Part shown: in pieces, positions 45,058 through 54,257 of the stretch
Numbering within the stretch: position 1 is the stretch's first letter
Layout: every line of letters begins with the position of its first letter
Source of the DNA: Sphingobacteriales bacterium
GTDB lineage: Bacteria > Bacteroidota > Bacteroidia > Chitinophagales > UBA2359
Length of the DNA stretch: 64,000 nucleotides
Reading direction: 5' to 3'
Assembly (NCBI GenBank): GCA_016718845.1
Contig: JADKCK010000001.1
Coordinates: 62,001-126,000, forward strand
Notes under the pieces: generated by a model
Databases searched by the model: none
What the model was told of the DNA's origin: nothing
The model's input: the letters and a program-made list of their open reading frames with translations, nothing else
Position numbers and translations under genes: made by a program

Positions 45058-46045
45058 TGTTAGGACAAGAAACTACTGTCCAGCGTTGGTCGTTGGCAAT
45101 GCCTACAGTGTTGGCTGTACAAGGGTTGTTGTCGCCATCTTGGTTGGCATCTTGCACCACAATAGATTGCAAACTAAAATCCAACCCACTTATCGAAATA
45201 CAAACATTGGTGCTTGTTGGTGTAAACTTTAGCCAAACATCGTTGTTGTTGGCTTGGTTCCAATCGCAAGTTACGCCGCCAATAGTGCCAAACGAAGTGC
45301 CATTTGCACCCGTAAGGCTGCCGGGCATTAACACACTACCTGTTTTGCTATCGGTTGATGCACAAATAGCTCCACCATCCCAAACAATAGCGCCTGTACA
45401 ATCGTTGCCATTAGGGGTTTGGTCGTCTACGGTGGGGTTGCCAAAAACCAAAGATGCCGCTGCCAAACAAGGCTCCGACGTAGTGGTTTCGCTAAACACC
45501 AATTGCCAAGTACCATCGGCATTTTCGCCACTAAAGGTGGTGGTTAAATCGGTGGGTGTTCCATTAAATTGGGTATTAAAAAAGCCATAATTGCTTGAAG
45601 CACTTGCCGAAACGCCTGCCCCATTAGATGCATTGGAATCTGGATTATTAAGGCACGAGGTGTTTGTAACGAGTATCAATTCGTGGGTTCCGGTTGCTGT
45701 CGTCGAAAGCCCACCACTGTACACGCCAACACAAGTGCCTGCTGGCGATTTTAACCTAAATTGTAGGTTGTTTAGGTTGGTGCTACTACCTGTGCAAGTG
45801 TTGTTGAGCGTAACTTTGATTTGCGTTACCGCATTGCTAACACTAAGTGTACCTACATTAGATACCAAAATAGGTATAATGTTGGGCGCACCCGCCCCTG
45901 GCGTTGCACAACTACCATTGGCTCCTGTCAAATCAATAGTACTGCCAATGGCAGCACTAAAAGTTTGCACTTGTGCATTAACTGTTGCCGAAAATAGCAA
46001 TAAAATGACGATTAAGGTACGTGCCATTAAGTTTTGTTTAAACAT
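44969..46045 (-). CDS. Adhesin 2, N-terminal part with signal peptide
   Basis: I choose the start at 46045 (MFKQNLMARTLIVILLLFSA), by analogy with the neighbour's MFKNNKPFLG start. A signal peptide ends near VNAQ. The domain TGANGSCATPGAGAPNIIPI ... LNNPDSNASNG ... GTWQLVFSETTTSEPCLAAA is a proprotein-convertase P-domain-like beta sandwich. It is followed by KFTPTSTNVCISISGLDFSL. After GTKK the frame is wrong: the neighbour's homologous sequence continues in the +1 frame. The last 25 residues are therefore spurious. Confidence 0.72.
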   Translation of the reverse strand: MFKQNLMARTLIVILLLFSATVNAQVQTFSAAIGSTIDLTGANGSCATPGAGAPNIIPILVSNVGTLSVSNAVTQIKVTLNNTCTGSSTNLNNLQFRLKSPAGTCVGVYSGGLSTTATGTHELILVTNTSCLNNPDSNASNGAGVSASASSNYGFFNTQFNGTPTDLTTTFSGENADGTWQLVFSETTTSEPCLAAASLVFGNPTVDDQTPNGNDCTGAIVWDGGAICASTDSKTGSVLMPGSLTGANGTSFGTIGGVTCDWNQANNNDVWLKFTPTSTNVCISISGLDFSLQSIVVQDANQDGDNNPCTANTVGIANDQRWTVVSCPNNALYTTTAGTKKPESLLYSRSWTNLLFNC

Positions 46046-46171
46046 AGCTTTGTGTTTGAGTTTTAAAATCTTGTTGTACTGCAATATAATACAACACTAA
46101 AGTAGAAAATGTTTGATGATAATGAAAAAAAACTTTTTGGAGATAAAAATTTCCCCAAATAATCCAAACAT

Positions 46172-46212
46172 AAAATACCGAATCTTTAAAAATAAAGACT
46201 CGGTATTTTTGT
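46172..46212 (-). terminator. Terminator of the 46226-46870 gene
   Basis: AAAATACCGAATCTTTA pairs with TAAAGACTCGGTATTTT, with one mismatch and a 4-nt loop, 14 bp past the stop on the minus strand. Confidence 0.75.
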
Positions 46213-46225
46213 ATGCAAGTATCTA

Positions 46226-46870
46226 TTAATTTATCCAAGTTCCTGCATTGGCAGCACAACAACTATATGCACTAATAAGTGCATAGCTATCGGCATCGGA
46301 GCAACCCAATGTAGGAAGCGCTTGACCAACCGTTGGAGCTGCTGTTGCATCGTGGTTAATGGCATAAATTTTTACCGATGCACTAGCGCTTAAACCCGCT
46401 GTACTAAGTTGGGTAGCCGTAAATGTGCCAGTAGTATTAACCGCCGAAATTGTGCTACCACTCATCAACGCATAACTTTGCGTATAGTTGGTTTCGTAGC
46501 CACTTGTAGATACACTTACCGAAGTAGTAGTACTACTGCATCGGCAGATAGCAGGAATAAAATCGATGGTAAAACATCCACCATTTATACCCGAAACATT
46601 TTGTCCAACCGCCGGAAATCCTGTGGTGCCTGCATCGTGTGTAACGGCATACAACCGATAATCGCCCACCGAAGGAGCCGTTAAAGGAGCCGTATCATCA
46701 ACTACCACACCACTGGTGTTGGTTAAATAATATTTGGTAGTAGCTCCAGCACTACCCTGAACACTTGCCGAAAAGGTACATTGCGATAAAACACTTTGCT
46801 GCGATAAACATAAGATACTCAATAGCAATGCCCCGCATTTGAACAAATTTGATAATTTATGTTGAAACAT
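46226..46870 (-). CDS. Secreted protein of unknown function with Cys-Cys C-terminal motif
   Basis: 214 residues with a signal peptide (about 1-29, ending SVLSQ). The mature part has two related segments (VGDYRLYAVTHDAGTTGFPA-VGQN and SASVKIYAINHDATAAPT-VGQ), so it is an internal duplication. The last residues, SCCAANAGTWIN, resemble the end of the next protein upstream (CCSANNGSWQ). No T9SS type A domain is visible. It has no known family. It lies 39 bp downstream of the 46910 gene on the same strand, so they are probably co-transcribed. Confidence 0.65.
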   Translation of the reverse strand: MFQHKLSNLFKCGALLLSILCLSQQSVLSQCTFSASVQGSAGATTKYYLTNTSGVVVDDTAPLTAPSVGDYRLYAVTHDAGTTGFPAVGQNVSGINGGCFTIDFIPAICRCSSTTTSVSVSTSGYETNYTQSYALMSGSTISAVNTTGTFTATQLSTAGLSASASVKIYAINHDATAAPTVGQALPTLGCSDADSYALISAYSCCAANAGTWIN

Positions 46871-46909
46871 AGTAATTACTTTTTTTGATTTTAAGATACG
46901 GTGATAAAA

Positions 46910-49900
46910 TTATTGCCAAGAGCCATTGTTAGCCGAGCAGCAAGCCGCACAAGGTCCGCCACTAACACTGGTATTTTGTGTTCCGTTAGTAAAGTTTGCC
47001 GTATAGGTAGCCGCACCATTGGCAGGCACATAAGCTATAAGGGTGTAGGTAGTTCCGTTACCAGCAAGTACCACCGAACCATTGGTTGCTAATGGCGCTC
47101 CTGCGGCACTAAACAAACCACTTCCGCCATTCAGAGTCCATGTTTCGCCCGAGCCACTGCTGGTGATAGTAATCGTTTCGCGGGCATAAGTTACTCCGCC
47201 TACAACTATTTTGTTGGCACAATTACAAGGGTCGGCTATATTCACTAATACGCTACAACCTGTCGGTGCATTTACGCTAAGGTTAATTGCCGACGAAGTA
47301 CAACCATTGGTTGTAGTTGTTACAGCATAAATATTAGCAGCTAAACCTGTAAACACACCCGTAGTATTGCTTATTGGTGCTGTTACGGGCGATGTACCTG
47401 TTATTGTATAACTTACGCCCGCTCCGTTGGCAGGGGCAGTTACTGTAATAGTGCCTGTAGGTGCAGCACAAGTTGGTTGTGTAGTTACGCTGGCTGTTGG
47501 AGCTGTTGGGTCGGCATCAACCGTAAAAGTAACATCGCTGGTAGTTGCGGCACAAGCACCGCTGGCGGCAATGGTGTATCTAATGGTTACCGCGGTAGCA
47601 GAAGCAACATCGGCAGGGGTGTAGGTAGTGCCACTAATAGAGCCACCACCCGACACCACCGACCATGTACCACCTGCTGGCGAGCCAACTAAGCTTTTGG
47701 TAGATGATTCGCAGATGGCTGATGTAGATGTGGTATTGCTGGCAGCACCTGGGTTGGCATCAACCGTAAAAGTAACATCGCTGGTAGTTGCGGCACAAGC
47801 ACCGCTGGCGGCAATGGTGTATCTAATGGTTACAGAGGTAGCAGAAGCAACATCGGCAGGGGTGTAGGTAGTGCCACTAATAGAGCCACCACCCGACACC
47901 ACCGACCATGTACCACCTGCTGGCGAGCCAACTAAGCTTTTGGTAGATGATTCGCAGATGGCTGATGTAGATGTGGTATTGCTGGCAGCACCTGGGTCGG
48001 CATTAACCGTAAAAGTAACATCGCTGGTAGTTGCGGCACAAGCACCGCTGGCGGCAATGGTGTATCTAATGGTTACAGAGGTAGCAGAAGCAACATCGGC
48101 AGGGGTGTAGGTAGTGCCACTAATAGAGCCACCACCCGACACCACCGACCATGTACCACCTGCTGGCGAGCCAACTAAGCTTTTGGTAGATGATTCGCAG
48201 ATGGCTGATGTAGATGTGGTATTGCTGGCAGCACCTGGGTCGGCATTAACCGTTAAGGTGTAAGTTGCCGTAGCTGCTATACAAGGACTACCCGATGGAT
48301 TATCGGTGGTTACGGTAATCGTAACCGTACCCGACTCGCCTGTTCCGGGTGTATAGGTAAAGCTAAAGGGCGATGAACTACTCGAAGCACCAGCAGTGAT
48401 AGAACCTGTGCCATTTTCGGTAACAGTAACACTGGTTGCACTGCCGCCAAAGGTATTGCCCGATACAGTAATGGGCGATGAACTACATGTACTGCCCGAT
48501 GTGGCAGATAAACTAAGCGTTGGCGAACTAGCACAGCCGCCACCCGATGAGCAAGAAGCAACAGCCGTTACATCAGATTTTGTGAAAGTACAAGTTGCCG
48601 TAGCCGAAAATGCAGCCGTAATGGTAGTAGCCGCACCGTTGGCTTTGATTTTTACACCCGTAAATACATGGGTAGTGGCTGTAGTAGTAGATGCAACTAC
48701 TACGCTATTAGTACCCGAGTGTATGCCCGAACCCGACAAATTTAAAGTGCCTGTGGTCGGTTTATTGGCAAAGGTTACGGTAACATCGGCGGTATAGTAA
48801 TCATCGGCGGCATTGGCAGGGGTGCCATTGTCGTTACACACCGATGGGTTGCTTACTGCCAAAGCACTTAGGTTACAATCGGTGGCGGCAAAACCCGATA
48901 CGCCAGAAATGTAAAATGGCGATTCGGCACCACCACTACCATCTACTACCATATAGTAAGTTTTCCCTATTGTGGCACTAAAGCAGTGTTGTTGGTTTAA
49001 TGGACTTCCGTTTGTGGTAGTATATATGGCATTTCGAGGGCAAGATACTACTGTCCAACGAGTATCATTTGCTCCGCCAGTAGGTGCCACACCTGTACAA
49101 GGATTGTTATCGCCATCGGCATTTGAATCTTCTACTACAATAGATTGTAAATTCCCATCCAAACCACTTATCGAAATACAAACATTGGTATTGATAGGTG
49201 TGAATTTTATCCACACATCATTGTTATTGTTGCCGTTCCAAGCACAAGTAGCACCACCAATAGTACCAAAGGTAGTACCGCCCGAACTACCGGGCATTTG
49301 AGTACTTGCGTTTTTAGCATTGGTACTAGCACAAATCGGGTTGCCACTCCAAACAATAGCGTCTGTACAGGCATCGCCATTAGCTGTTTGGTCGCTTACG
49401 GCGGGGGTGCCAAAAACTAAAGAAGCGGCAGCCACACATGGCTCGGAAGAAGTACTTTCGCTAAAAATAATTCTCCAAGTACCGTCGGCATTGAGTGCAT
49501 TAAAAGTAGCAGTTAAATCTACTCCTGCGGCACCTGTATAGGCATTAAAAAAACCATAGTTACCGCTTACCCCTGCGCTTGCTCCTGCTGAGTTGTCGTT
49601 TGATGTTTGTGGATTATTAAGACAAGTTTCGGATGAAACTAAATTGAGTGTATGGGTTCCACTAGCCGAAGCAGATAATCCGCCAGCATATACAACAGAA
49701 CAAGTACTTCCATTCGGAGCCATCACCCTAAAAGCTACTAGATTCATGTTTTTGGTTCCACCTCCACAGTCCGTCAGTGTAACACGCACTTGGGTAAGGG
49801 CATAACTACTGCTTAATGTACCAACGCCCGAAACAGGTATCGAAACCACATTGGGCGTACCCGAACCGGGTGTTGCACAACTGCCATTAGCACCCGCCAA

Positions 49901-50014
49901 ACTAAAAGGCATAGATGTACTAGTATTAAATGTTTGTGCATAAATGTGCATCGAAGAAAAACACAGCATTATAAGTATGAGTGTGCCAAGAAAAGGTTTG
50001 TTGTTTTTAAACAT
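46910..50014 (-). CDS. Large secreted repeat protein with P-domain-like N-terminus
   Basis: 1034 residues with a signal peptide ending YAQ near residue 27. A proprotein-convertase P-like beta sandwich spans about 30-210 (AGANGSCATPGSGTPNV, GTWRIIFSESTSSEPCVAAA). A second module carries FTPINTNVCISISGLDGNLQ and HCFSATIGKTYYMVVDGSGG. Three almost identical 81-residue units follow, with AICESSTKSLVGSPAGGTWS and TYTPADVASATSVTIRYTI. The C-terminus is Cys-rich, ending GPCAACCSANNGSWQ. This is the intact paralogue of adhesin 2's N-terminal half. No type A sorting domain was found, so the secretion signal may be of another kind. TATCTTTG lies upstream at 50060-50067. Confidence 0.85.
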   Translation of the reverse strand: MFKNNKPFLGTLILIMLCFSSMHIYAQTFNTSTSMPFSLAGANGSCATPGSGTPNVVSIPVSGVGTLSSSYALTQVRVTLTDCGGGTKNMNLVAFRVMAPNGSTCSVVYAGGLSASASGTHTLNLVSSETCLNNPQTSNDNSAGASAGVSGNYGFFNAYTGAAGVDLTATFNALNADGTWRIIFSESTSSEPCVAAASLVFGTPAVSDQTANGDACTDAIVWSGNPICASTNAKNASTQMPGSSGGTTFGTIGGATCAWNGNNNNDVWIKFTPINTNVCISISGLDGNLQSIVVEDSNADGDNNPCTGVAPTGGANDTRWTVVSCPRNAIYTTTNGSPLNQQHCFSATIGKTYYMVVDGSGGAESPFYISGVSGFAATDCNLSALAVSNPSVCNDNGTPANAADDYYTADVTVTFANKPTTGTLNLSGSGIHSGTNSVVVASTTTATTHVFTGVKIKANGAATTITAAFSATATCTFTKSDVTAVASCSSGGGCASSPTLSLSATSGSTCSSSPITVSGNTFGGSATSVTVTENGTGSITAGASSSSSPFSFTYTPGTGESGTVTITVTTDNPSGSPCIAATATYTLTVNADPGAASNTTSTSAICESSTKSLVGSPAGGTWSVVSGGGSISGTTYTPADVASATSVTIRYTIAASGACAATTSDVTFTVNADPGAASNTTSTSAICESSTKSLVGSPAGGTWSVVSGGGSISGTTYTPADVASATSVTIRYTIAASGACAATTSDVTFTVDANPGAASNTTSTSAICESSTKSLVGSPAGGTWSVVSGGGSISGTTYTPADVASATAVTIRYTIAASGACAATTSDVTFTVDADPTAPTASVTTQPTCAAPTGTITVTAPANGAGVSYTITGTSPVTAPISNTTGVFTGLAANIYAVTTTTNGCTSSAINLSVNAPTGCSVLVNIADPCNCANKIVVGGVTYARETITITSSGSGETWTLNGGSGLFSAAGAPLATNGSVVLAGNGTTYTLIAYVPANGAATYTANFTNGTQNTSVSGGPCAACCSANNGSWQ
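47513..48241. repeat. Three 243-bp tandem repeats
   Basis: Units begin at GGCATCAACCGTAAAAGT (47513, 47756) and GGCATTAACCGTAAAAGT (47999), exactly 243 bp apart, and differ at only a few bases. Each encodes one 81-residue Ig-like unit of the 46910-50014 protein. Confidence 0.93.
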
Positions 50015-50130
50015 AGGGAATAAAATTTAAAAGTTTTGAAAAAAATAAAAACCGAACCACAAAGATATTGTGCAGTGCTTAATAAAAAGAAACTTACTGT
50101 AATAAAAAGCTTGTAATTTTGGGCAAAAAA

Positions 50131-50170
50131 TTTACACCCCATTTTCAGTATTGAAAATGGGGTGTAAATA
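50131..50170. terminator. Terminator of the 50195-51463 gene
   Basis: A 17-bp perfect stem (TTTACACCCCATTTTCA and its complement) with a 4-nt loop lies 27 bp after the minus-strand stop. Confidence 0.85.
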
Positions 50171-50194
50171 AGTAAAAATGAGGTATATTTAGCT

Positions 50195-51463
50195 TTACAT
50201 GTCTAAAATAGATAATATAGAGTTAATAGAAGAGCTATCGCTTTCTTTTTTAATTTGGTCTAATCCAACAATAACAATTTGTTTGGGGTCTACTACCAAC
50301 TCAAATTTTCCTTGTCGGTTTCTAAAAAGTAGGTCTTCTTTGGTTATTTTTTCGTAACCTGCATCGGTTAGTTGTGTGTTTAGGGCTTGTATTAAGGTGT
50401 TGTTAAACATGGCAATACTATAGCCATTTATGGTGTTTTTGTCGTGGTAGCGGTCGTTTTTTTTGGCGAAGGCATAAAACAACAAAAATAAAAAACCGTT
50501 CACAATTTTATAGTTTTCGTATCTAAATGCTACTAAATTGCATTTGGGTAACGATAGTTCAAAAAAATACAATTGGTTATTGTAACCAATTTTTAACGTG
50601 GGCAAATGCGTAGGCAAGGCATCTGTAATTTGCTCGTTGTTGGGCAACAAGCTACTGTCGGGTGTTGTTTCGGTTGCAGGTGTTAATTGCAATAGTTGTT
50701 GTTGGGCTATTTGTAATGTTTGCTCTTTTTGCTCTTTTAATGTGTTTATTTGCTCTATAAAAAACCAAGCAAAACCTGCAATTGTTACTAAAGTTGCAAA
50801 ACACAAGAAAGAAATAAATGCAGGATAAACAATAAATATTATATTTTTTACTAAAAAAGAAAAAGCAAATAATTGGTTGAGGGCTATTAAAATTTGCGAA
50901 ACAACCAACACCAACAACACCACCCAAACAATCCGCCTAAATGGTTTTTCGAATGATTGATGCCTAAATGTTTCGCCCAAGCAATAGCCAAAAATAAGCA
51001 ACACTGCTGCCGATATAAATGTTTCTAACGACACCACAATTAACTGACCAATGGCAAGGGTGCCTATTTTCCAATCGGACAACAACGAAAATAATACAAA
51101 CAAAGACGAAAAAAATAAAACTATTGAGGTGTTCCAATTATCTTTTTTTTGAAAAAAAATCCATCGCTTGCTCAATGTACCATAACCAAACACAAAGTAG
51201 GGCAACGATAATGCTAAAAACATATTACCCACCGACGATAATATGCGCTCTATCAATACCTTAACCGTGTCGTTTTCGTGCGATGATAAAAAATAATGTA
51301 TTGCCGACAAAGATAAGGTGAACATGGCTAACGATAAAAAAAGAAACCCATTTTTAGGTAATCCGTTACTAACCTGTCTGATATGCCACAAAACGACAAG
51401 AATAGTGCCACTAAAAGCAAAAAAAAGGGCTAAACTAGCAAAATAAAAGTCTATGGTTTGCAT
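50195..51463 (-). CDS. Multi-spanning membrane protein of unknown function
   Basis: 422 residues with about seven predicted helices in the first 240 (FYFASLALFFAFSGTILVVL; FLFLSLAMFTLSLSAIHYFL; SIVLFFSSLFVLFSLLSDW; IVVSLETFISAAVLLIFGYC; IVWVVLLVLVVSQILIALNQ; and others). A short coiled segment (EQINTLKEQKEQTLQIAQQQ) leads to a cytosolic domain of about 150 residues (FELSLPKCNLVAFRYENYKI; KFELVVDPKQIVIVGLDQIK). The layout resembles 7TM sensory proteins coupled to an output module, but the output domain is not recognised. It is a single gene. Confidence 0.6.
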   Translation of the reverse strand: MQTIDFYFASLALFFAFSGTILVVLWHIRQVSNGLPKNGFLFLSLAMFTLSLSAIHYFLSSHENDTVKVLIERILSSVGNMFLALSLPYFVFGYGTLSKRWIFFQKKDNWNTSIVLFFSSLFVLFSLLSDWKIGTLAIGQLIVVSLETFISAAVLLIFGYCLGETFRHQSFEKPFRRIVWVVLLVLVVSQILIALNQLFAFSFLVKNIIFIVYPAFISFLCFATLVTIAGFAWFFIEQINTLKEQKEQTLQIAQQQLLQLTPATETTPDSSLLPNNEQITDALPTHLPTLKIGYNNQLYFFELSLPKCNLVAFRYENYKIVNGFLFLLFYAFAKKNDRYHDKNTINGYSIAMFNNTLIQALNTQLTDAGYEKITKEDLLFRNRQGKFELVVDPKQIVIVGLDQIKKESDSSSINSILSILDM

Positions 51464-51754
51464 TTGATTTTTTTCAACATAAGGTTTAAAGTTACAAAAT
51501 TAAATTTAAAGCATTATAAATAATTATAATGATTTGGCTATCTAAAATTTAATAGTGCAAAGATAAGTAACTATTTGGAAAAAACCAATTTTTTGACCAT
51601 TTAAGCCATTTGATTGCATCAAGGAAAACAAATTGCTTTATGCGAGCATTTTAATTTTTATGCAATATAATTATTTTTGTAAAAAATGTTAAAAATTAAT
51701 CATTTAATTGTACCTTGCGCCACCCTATAACTTAATTACTTTATCAACCTAAAA

Positions 51755-54160
51755 ATGTTGTACATGAAAATCATTTTTTACTTTTTAGTGGCATGGTGTA
51801 GCCTACAAATAGGCGTTTATGCACAATGCCCCGATACCGAAGTTGCAGTACGTATTGAGGTGATACCCGACGATTACACCGAAAACGAAACCAATTGGCA
51901 ACTCCAAGATGTAGCAGGTAACATACTTGCCAGTGGCGATGCCTATTCGCAAGATTTGTGTGTAGCTCAAACAGGCTGCCTTAGCTTTTCGATAACCGAC
52001 CAATACGGCGACGGCATACAATCGCCGGGTTATTGCAAGGTATTTTACAACGATGAGCTACAGTACGAATTTACCAATTTTGGACACTTTGCCGAAATTG
52101 AATTTGGCAACTGCCCCATTGGCTCGTCGTGTTTCTTTGCCGTCGATAATCCACCACTATCCACCATCATCACCGCACCAACAGCCGAAACATGGTATAG
52201 CTTTACCCCCATGCAATCGGGGCAATACCACATTACTACCTGTAATGTAGGCAACCCTTGTTCGGCATCTATCTGGATGTACACCTACTGTATGGGCTTG
52301 CCTTGGAACGAATCGCCAAGCGGAACACTCTATTTCTCGTCAACGGGTTGCAATAGCGGGGCTATAGTAAATGCCACCCTCGATGCAGGCACTACCTATT
52401 ATATACGCATTGGCGACATGGCAGGCGTATGCGGTACCAATGCCATTAATTGGCAGATGAACTACACTGGTGCTGTAGCAGGTTGTACCGACATAACGGC
52501 TTGTAACTACAACCCCATTGCTACCCAAAACCTACCCGAATCGTGCTTATATGCAGGCAACGAAAATTGCCCCGAAGTACCCGACCTAATGGTAGTGCGC
52601 GACGACATGCTCACCTCTATGTACGTAACCACCACATCGGGCAACGACCCCTGCTCTATTGCCGAAGGTTGTGTAACAGGCTACGGACAACGAACCGTAG
52701 TTAGTTTTACCATGCACATCAAAAATGTAGGAACCCGCGATTACTACATCGGCTCAACCCCATCTAGCCAAACTGACAATACCACACAGTTCGAGTTTTC
52801 GCCCTGCCACGGACACTGGCACTACAAAGGCTATGCCGAATACTTACTTTTTGACCAACAAGGCAGACCAATGCCCGCCGGTTTTAAAAACGGTTTTTGT
52901 GTGATGGACGTAGAATGTAGCGGCGGCGGTGTTGGTAAATTTGGCTGTGGCGAACAAGGTATTACCGCAGGTTGCGGCGATATTTATGGAGCAGGAACAG
53001 GCTGCCAATGGATTGACGTTACCGACATTCCCGATGGCTTGTATACCCTAATTGCCCGCACTAACTGGGACAATAGCCCCGATGCCACAGGTGCCTACGA
53101 AATAAACATGGACAACAATTGGGCATCGGTTTGTTTAAACATTTACCGCGTTGGTACACAAATATACGTAGATATGGTTGATGATTGTTGGTCGTATAGC
53201 GACTGCTCGGGCAATGTGTTTGGCAGTGCCCAAATTGATTGCGAAGGTAATTGCAACGGCAATGCCAAAATTGGCGACATTGACCACAATGGTATGTTAC
53301 ATGCCAACGACGTACTTATGTATATCCAAGAAATATTAGATAACAACGGAGTGGCTATAACTTCTTGCCACGATGTAAATGCCGATAACACCATCAACGT
53401 TACCGATGCCGCATTGGTCAATGCCTGTGTAATGCAAGATGCCGGACAACACACCGACCCCGTAGGAACCGTACCGCATAACCATTGCACCTTGCCAGCC
53501 CTATCTATCACTAACCCCAACGACACCGTTGAATTTAGCATTGTGCAGGTTAACCATGCCGAAAAATATTTTGATATAGCCATACGCAACCCCTTGGCGT
53601 ATGTATTGGGCTACGAGCTGCAAGTAAGTGGCGTAGAAACACTGGGCTTTGCTAGTATCTTAGACCAAGAAAACTACAACATTGACTTGTTCTCTAATGC
53701 AACGGGTCATGCCATTGGCTTTGCCTCTACCGAAACGCTTATTAATCGCTACTTAACACCCAAACCAATAGTGCGCGTATTTTACGGTAATTTTATGGAC
53801 ACCGAAATTTGCGTAACACCCACCACCGTTATCAACAGCTACTACGAAGAAACCATACCTATTGGCATAAACAATTGTTTGGAGGTATCGGCTATAACGG
53901 GTATCGAGGCGTTTCAAAACCCATTACATGCTACCTTAGTACCTAACCCCCTAACACGCACCGCCACCCTAACCTTCGATAATCTGCAACAAAAAACATA
54001 CAGCCTGCAAATTATAAATACAAACGGGCAGATTGTACAAACATATAACACCCAAGAAAACCATTTTGTAATTAACCGCAATGGCTTGCCCGCAGGTTTG
54101 TATTTTTATAAATTAATTGGCGATGTAGTGCATACAGGTAAATTAGCTGTACAAAATTAA
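51755..54160 (+). CDS. Secreted lysyl-oxidase-like protein with dockerin-like segment and T9SS sorting domain
   Basis: 801 residues with a signal peptide ending YAQ near 24. About 275-470 match the lysyl oxidase family: SFTMHIKNVGTRDYYIG, then CHGHWHYKGYAEYLLFD (the copper-binding His cluster, compare CHxHYH), FCVMDVEC and DIPDGLYTLIARTNWDN. Next is a dockerin-like calcium repeat pair (GDIDHNGMLHANDVLMYIQE; DVNADNTINVTDAALVNACV). A type A sorting domain closes it (LVPNPLTRTATLTFDNL ... NGLPAGLYFYKLIGDVVHTG). Lysyl oxidases oxidise peptidyl lysine for crosslinking; activity here is unproven. It starts at 51755 or at Met4 (51764). Confidence 0.82.
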   Translation: MLYMKIIFYFLVAWCSLQIGVYAQCPDTEVAVRIEVIPDDYTENETNWQLQDVAGNILASGDAYSQDLCVAQTGCLSFSITDQYGDGIQSPGYCKVFYNDELQYEFTNFGHFAEIEFGNCPIGSSCFFAVDNPPLSTIITAPTAETWYSFTPMQSGQYHITTCNVGNPCSASIWMYTYCMGLPWNESPSGTLYFSSTGCNSGAIVNATLDAGTTYYIRIGDMAGVCGTNAINWQMNYTGAVAGCTDITACNYNPIATQNLPESCLYAGNENCPEVPDLMVVRDDMLTSMYVTTTSGNDPCSIAEGCVTGYGQRTVVSFTMHIKNVGTRDYYIGSTPSSQTDNTTQFEFSPCHGHWHYKGYAEYLLFDQQGRPMPAGFKNGFCVMDVECSGGGVGKFGCGEQGITAGCGDIYGAGTGCQWIDVTDIPDGLYTLIARTNWDNSPDATGAYEINMDNNWASVCLNIYRVGTQIYVDMVDDCWSYSDCSGNVFGSAQIDCEGNCNGNAKIGDIDHNGMLHANDVLMYIQEILDNNGVAITSCHDVNADNTINVTDAALVNACVMQDAGQHTDPVGTVPHNHCTLPALSITNPNDTVEFSIVQVNHAEKYFDIAIRNPLAYVLGYELQVSGVETLGFASILDQENYNIDLFSNATGHAIGFASTETLINRYLTPKPIVRVFYGNFMDTEICVTPTTVINSYYEETIPIGINNCLEVSAITGIEAFQNPLHATLVPNPLTRTATLTFDNLQQKTYSLQIINTNGQIVQTYNTQENHFVINRNGLPAGLYFYKLIGDVVHTGKLAVQN

Positions 54161-54201
54161 ATGCCTAAAACACAAAAATAAAAGCAACAGCTTAAGCAAA
54201 A

Positions 54202-54245
54202 AAACTCGGTAAATTTCAAAACCTGAAATTTACCGAGTTTTTTAT
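54202..54245. terminator. Bidirectional terminator
   Basis: A 17-bp perfect stem AAACTCGGTAAATTTCA / TGAAATTTACCGAGTTT with a 5-nt loop and T tract lies between the LOX-like and M3 peptidase genes. Confidence 0.88.
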
Positions 54246-54257
54246 CTACTCAAAATA

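Noticed and set aside
45057..46100. Two plus-strand frames of 169-177 codons
   Set aside because: They are antisense to the signal-peptide and P-domain part of adhesin 2, which has clear protein motifs. The antisense frames arise from its composition.
47513..48241. Regular repeats that could mimic a CRISPR or satellite
   Set aside because: They are in-frame 81-codon units within one large secreted protein.
47427..48797. Plus-strand frames repeated with the 243-bp unit
   Set aside because: They are antisense shadows of the tandem repeats and repeat with the same period.
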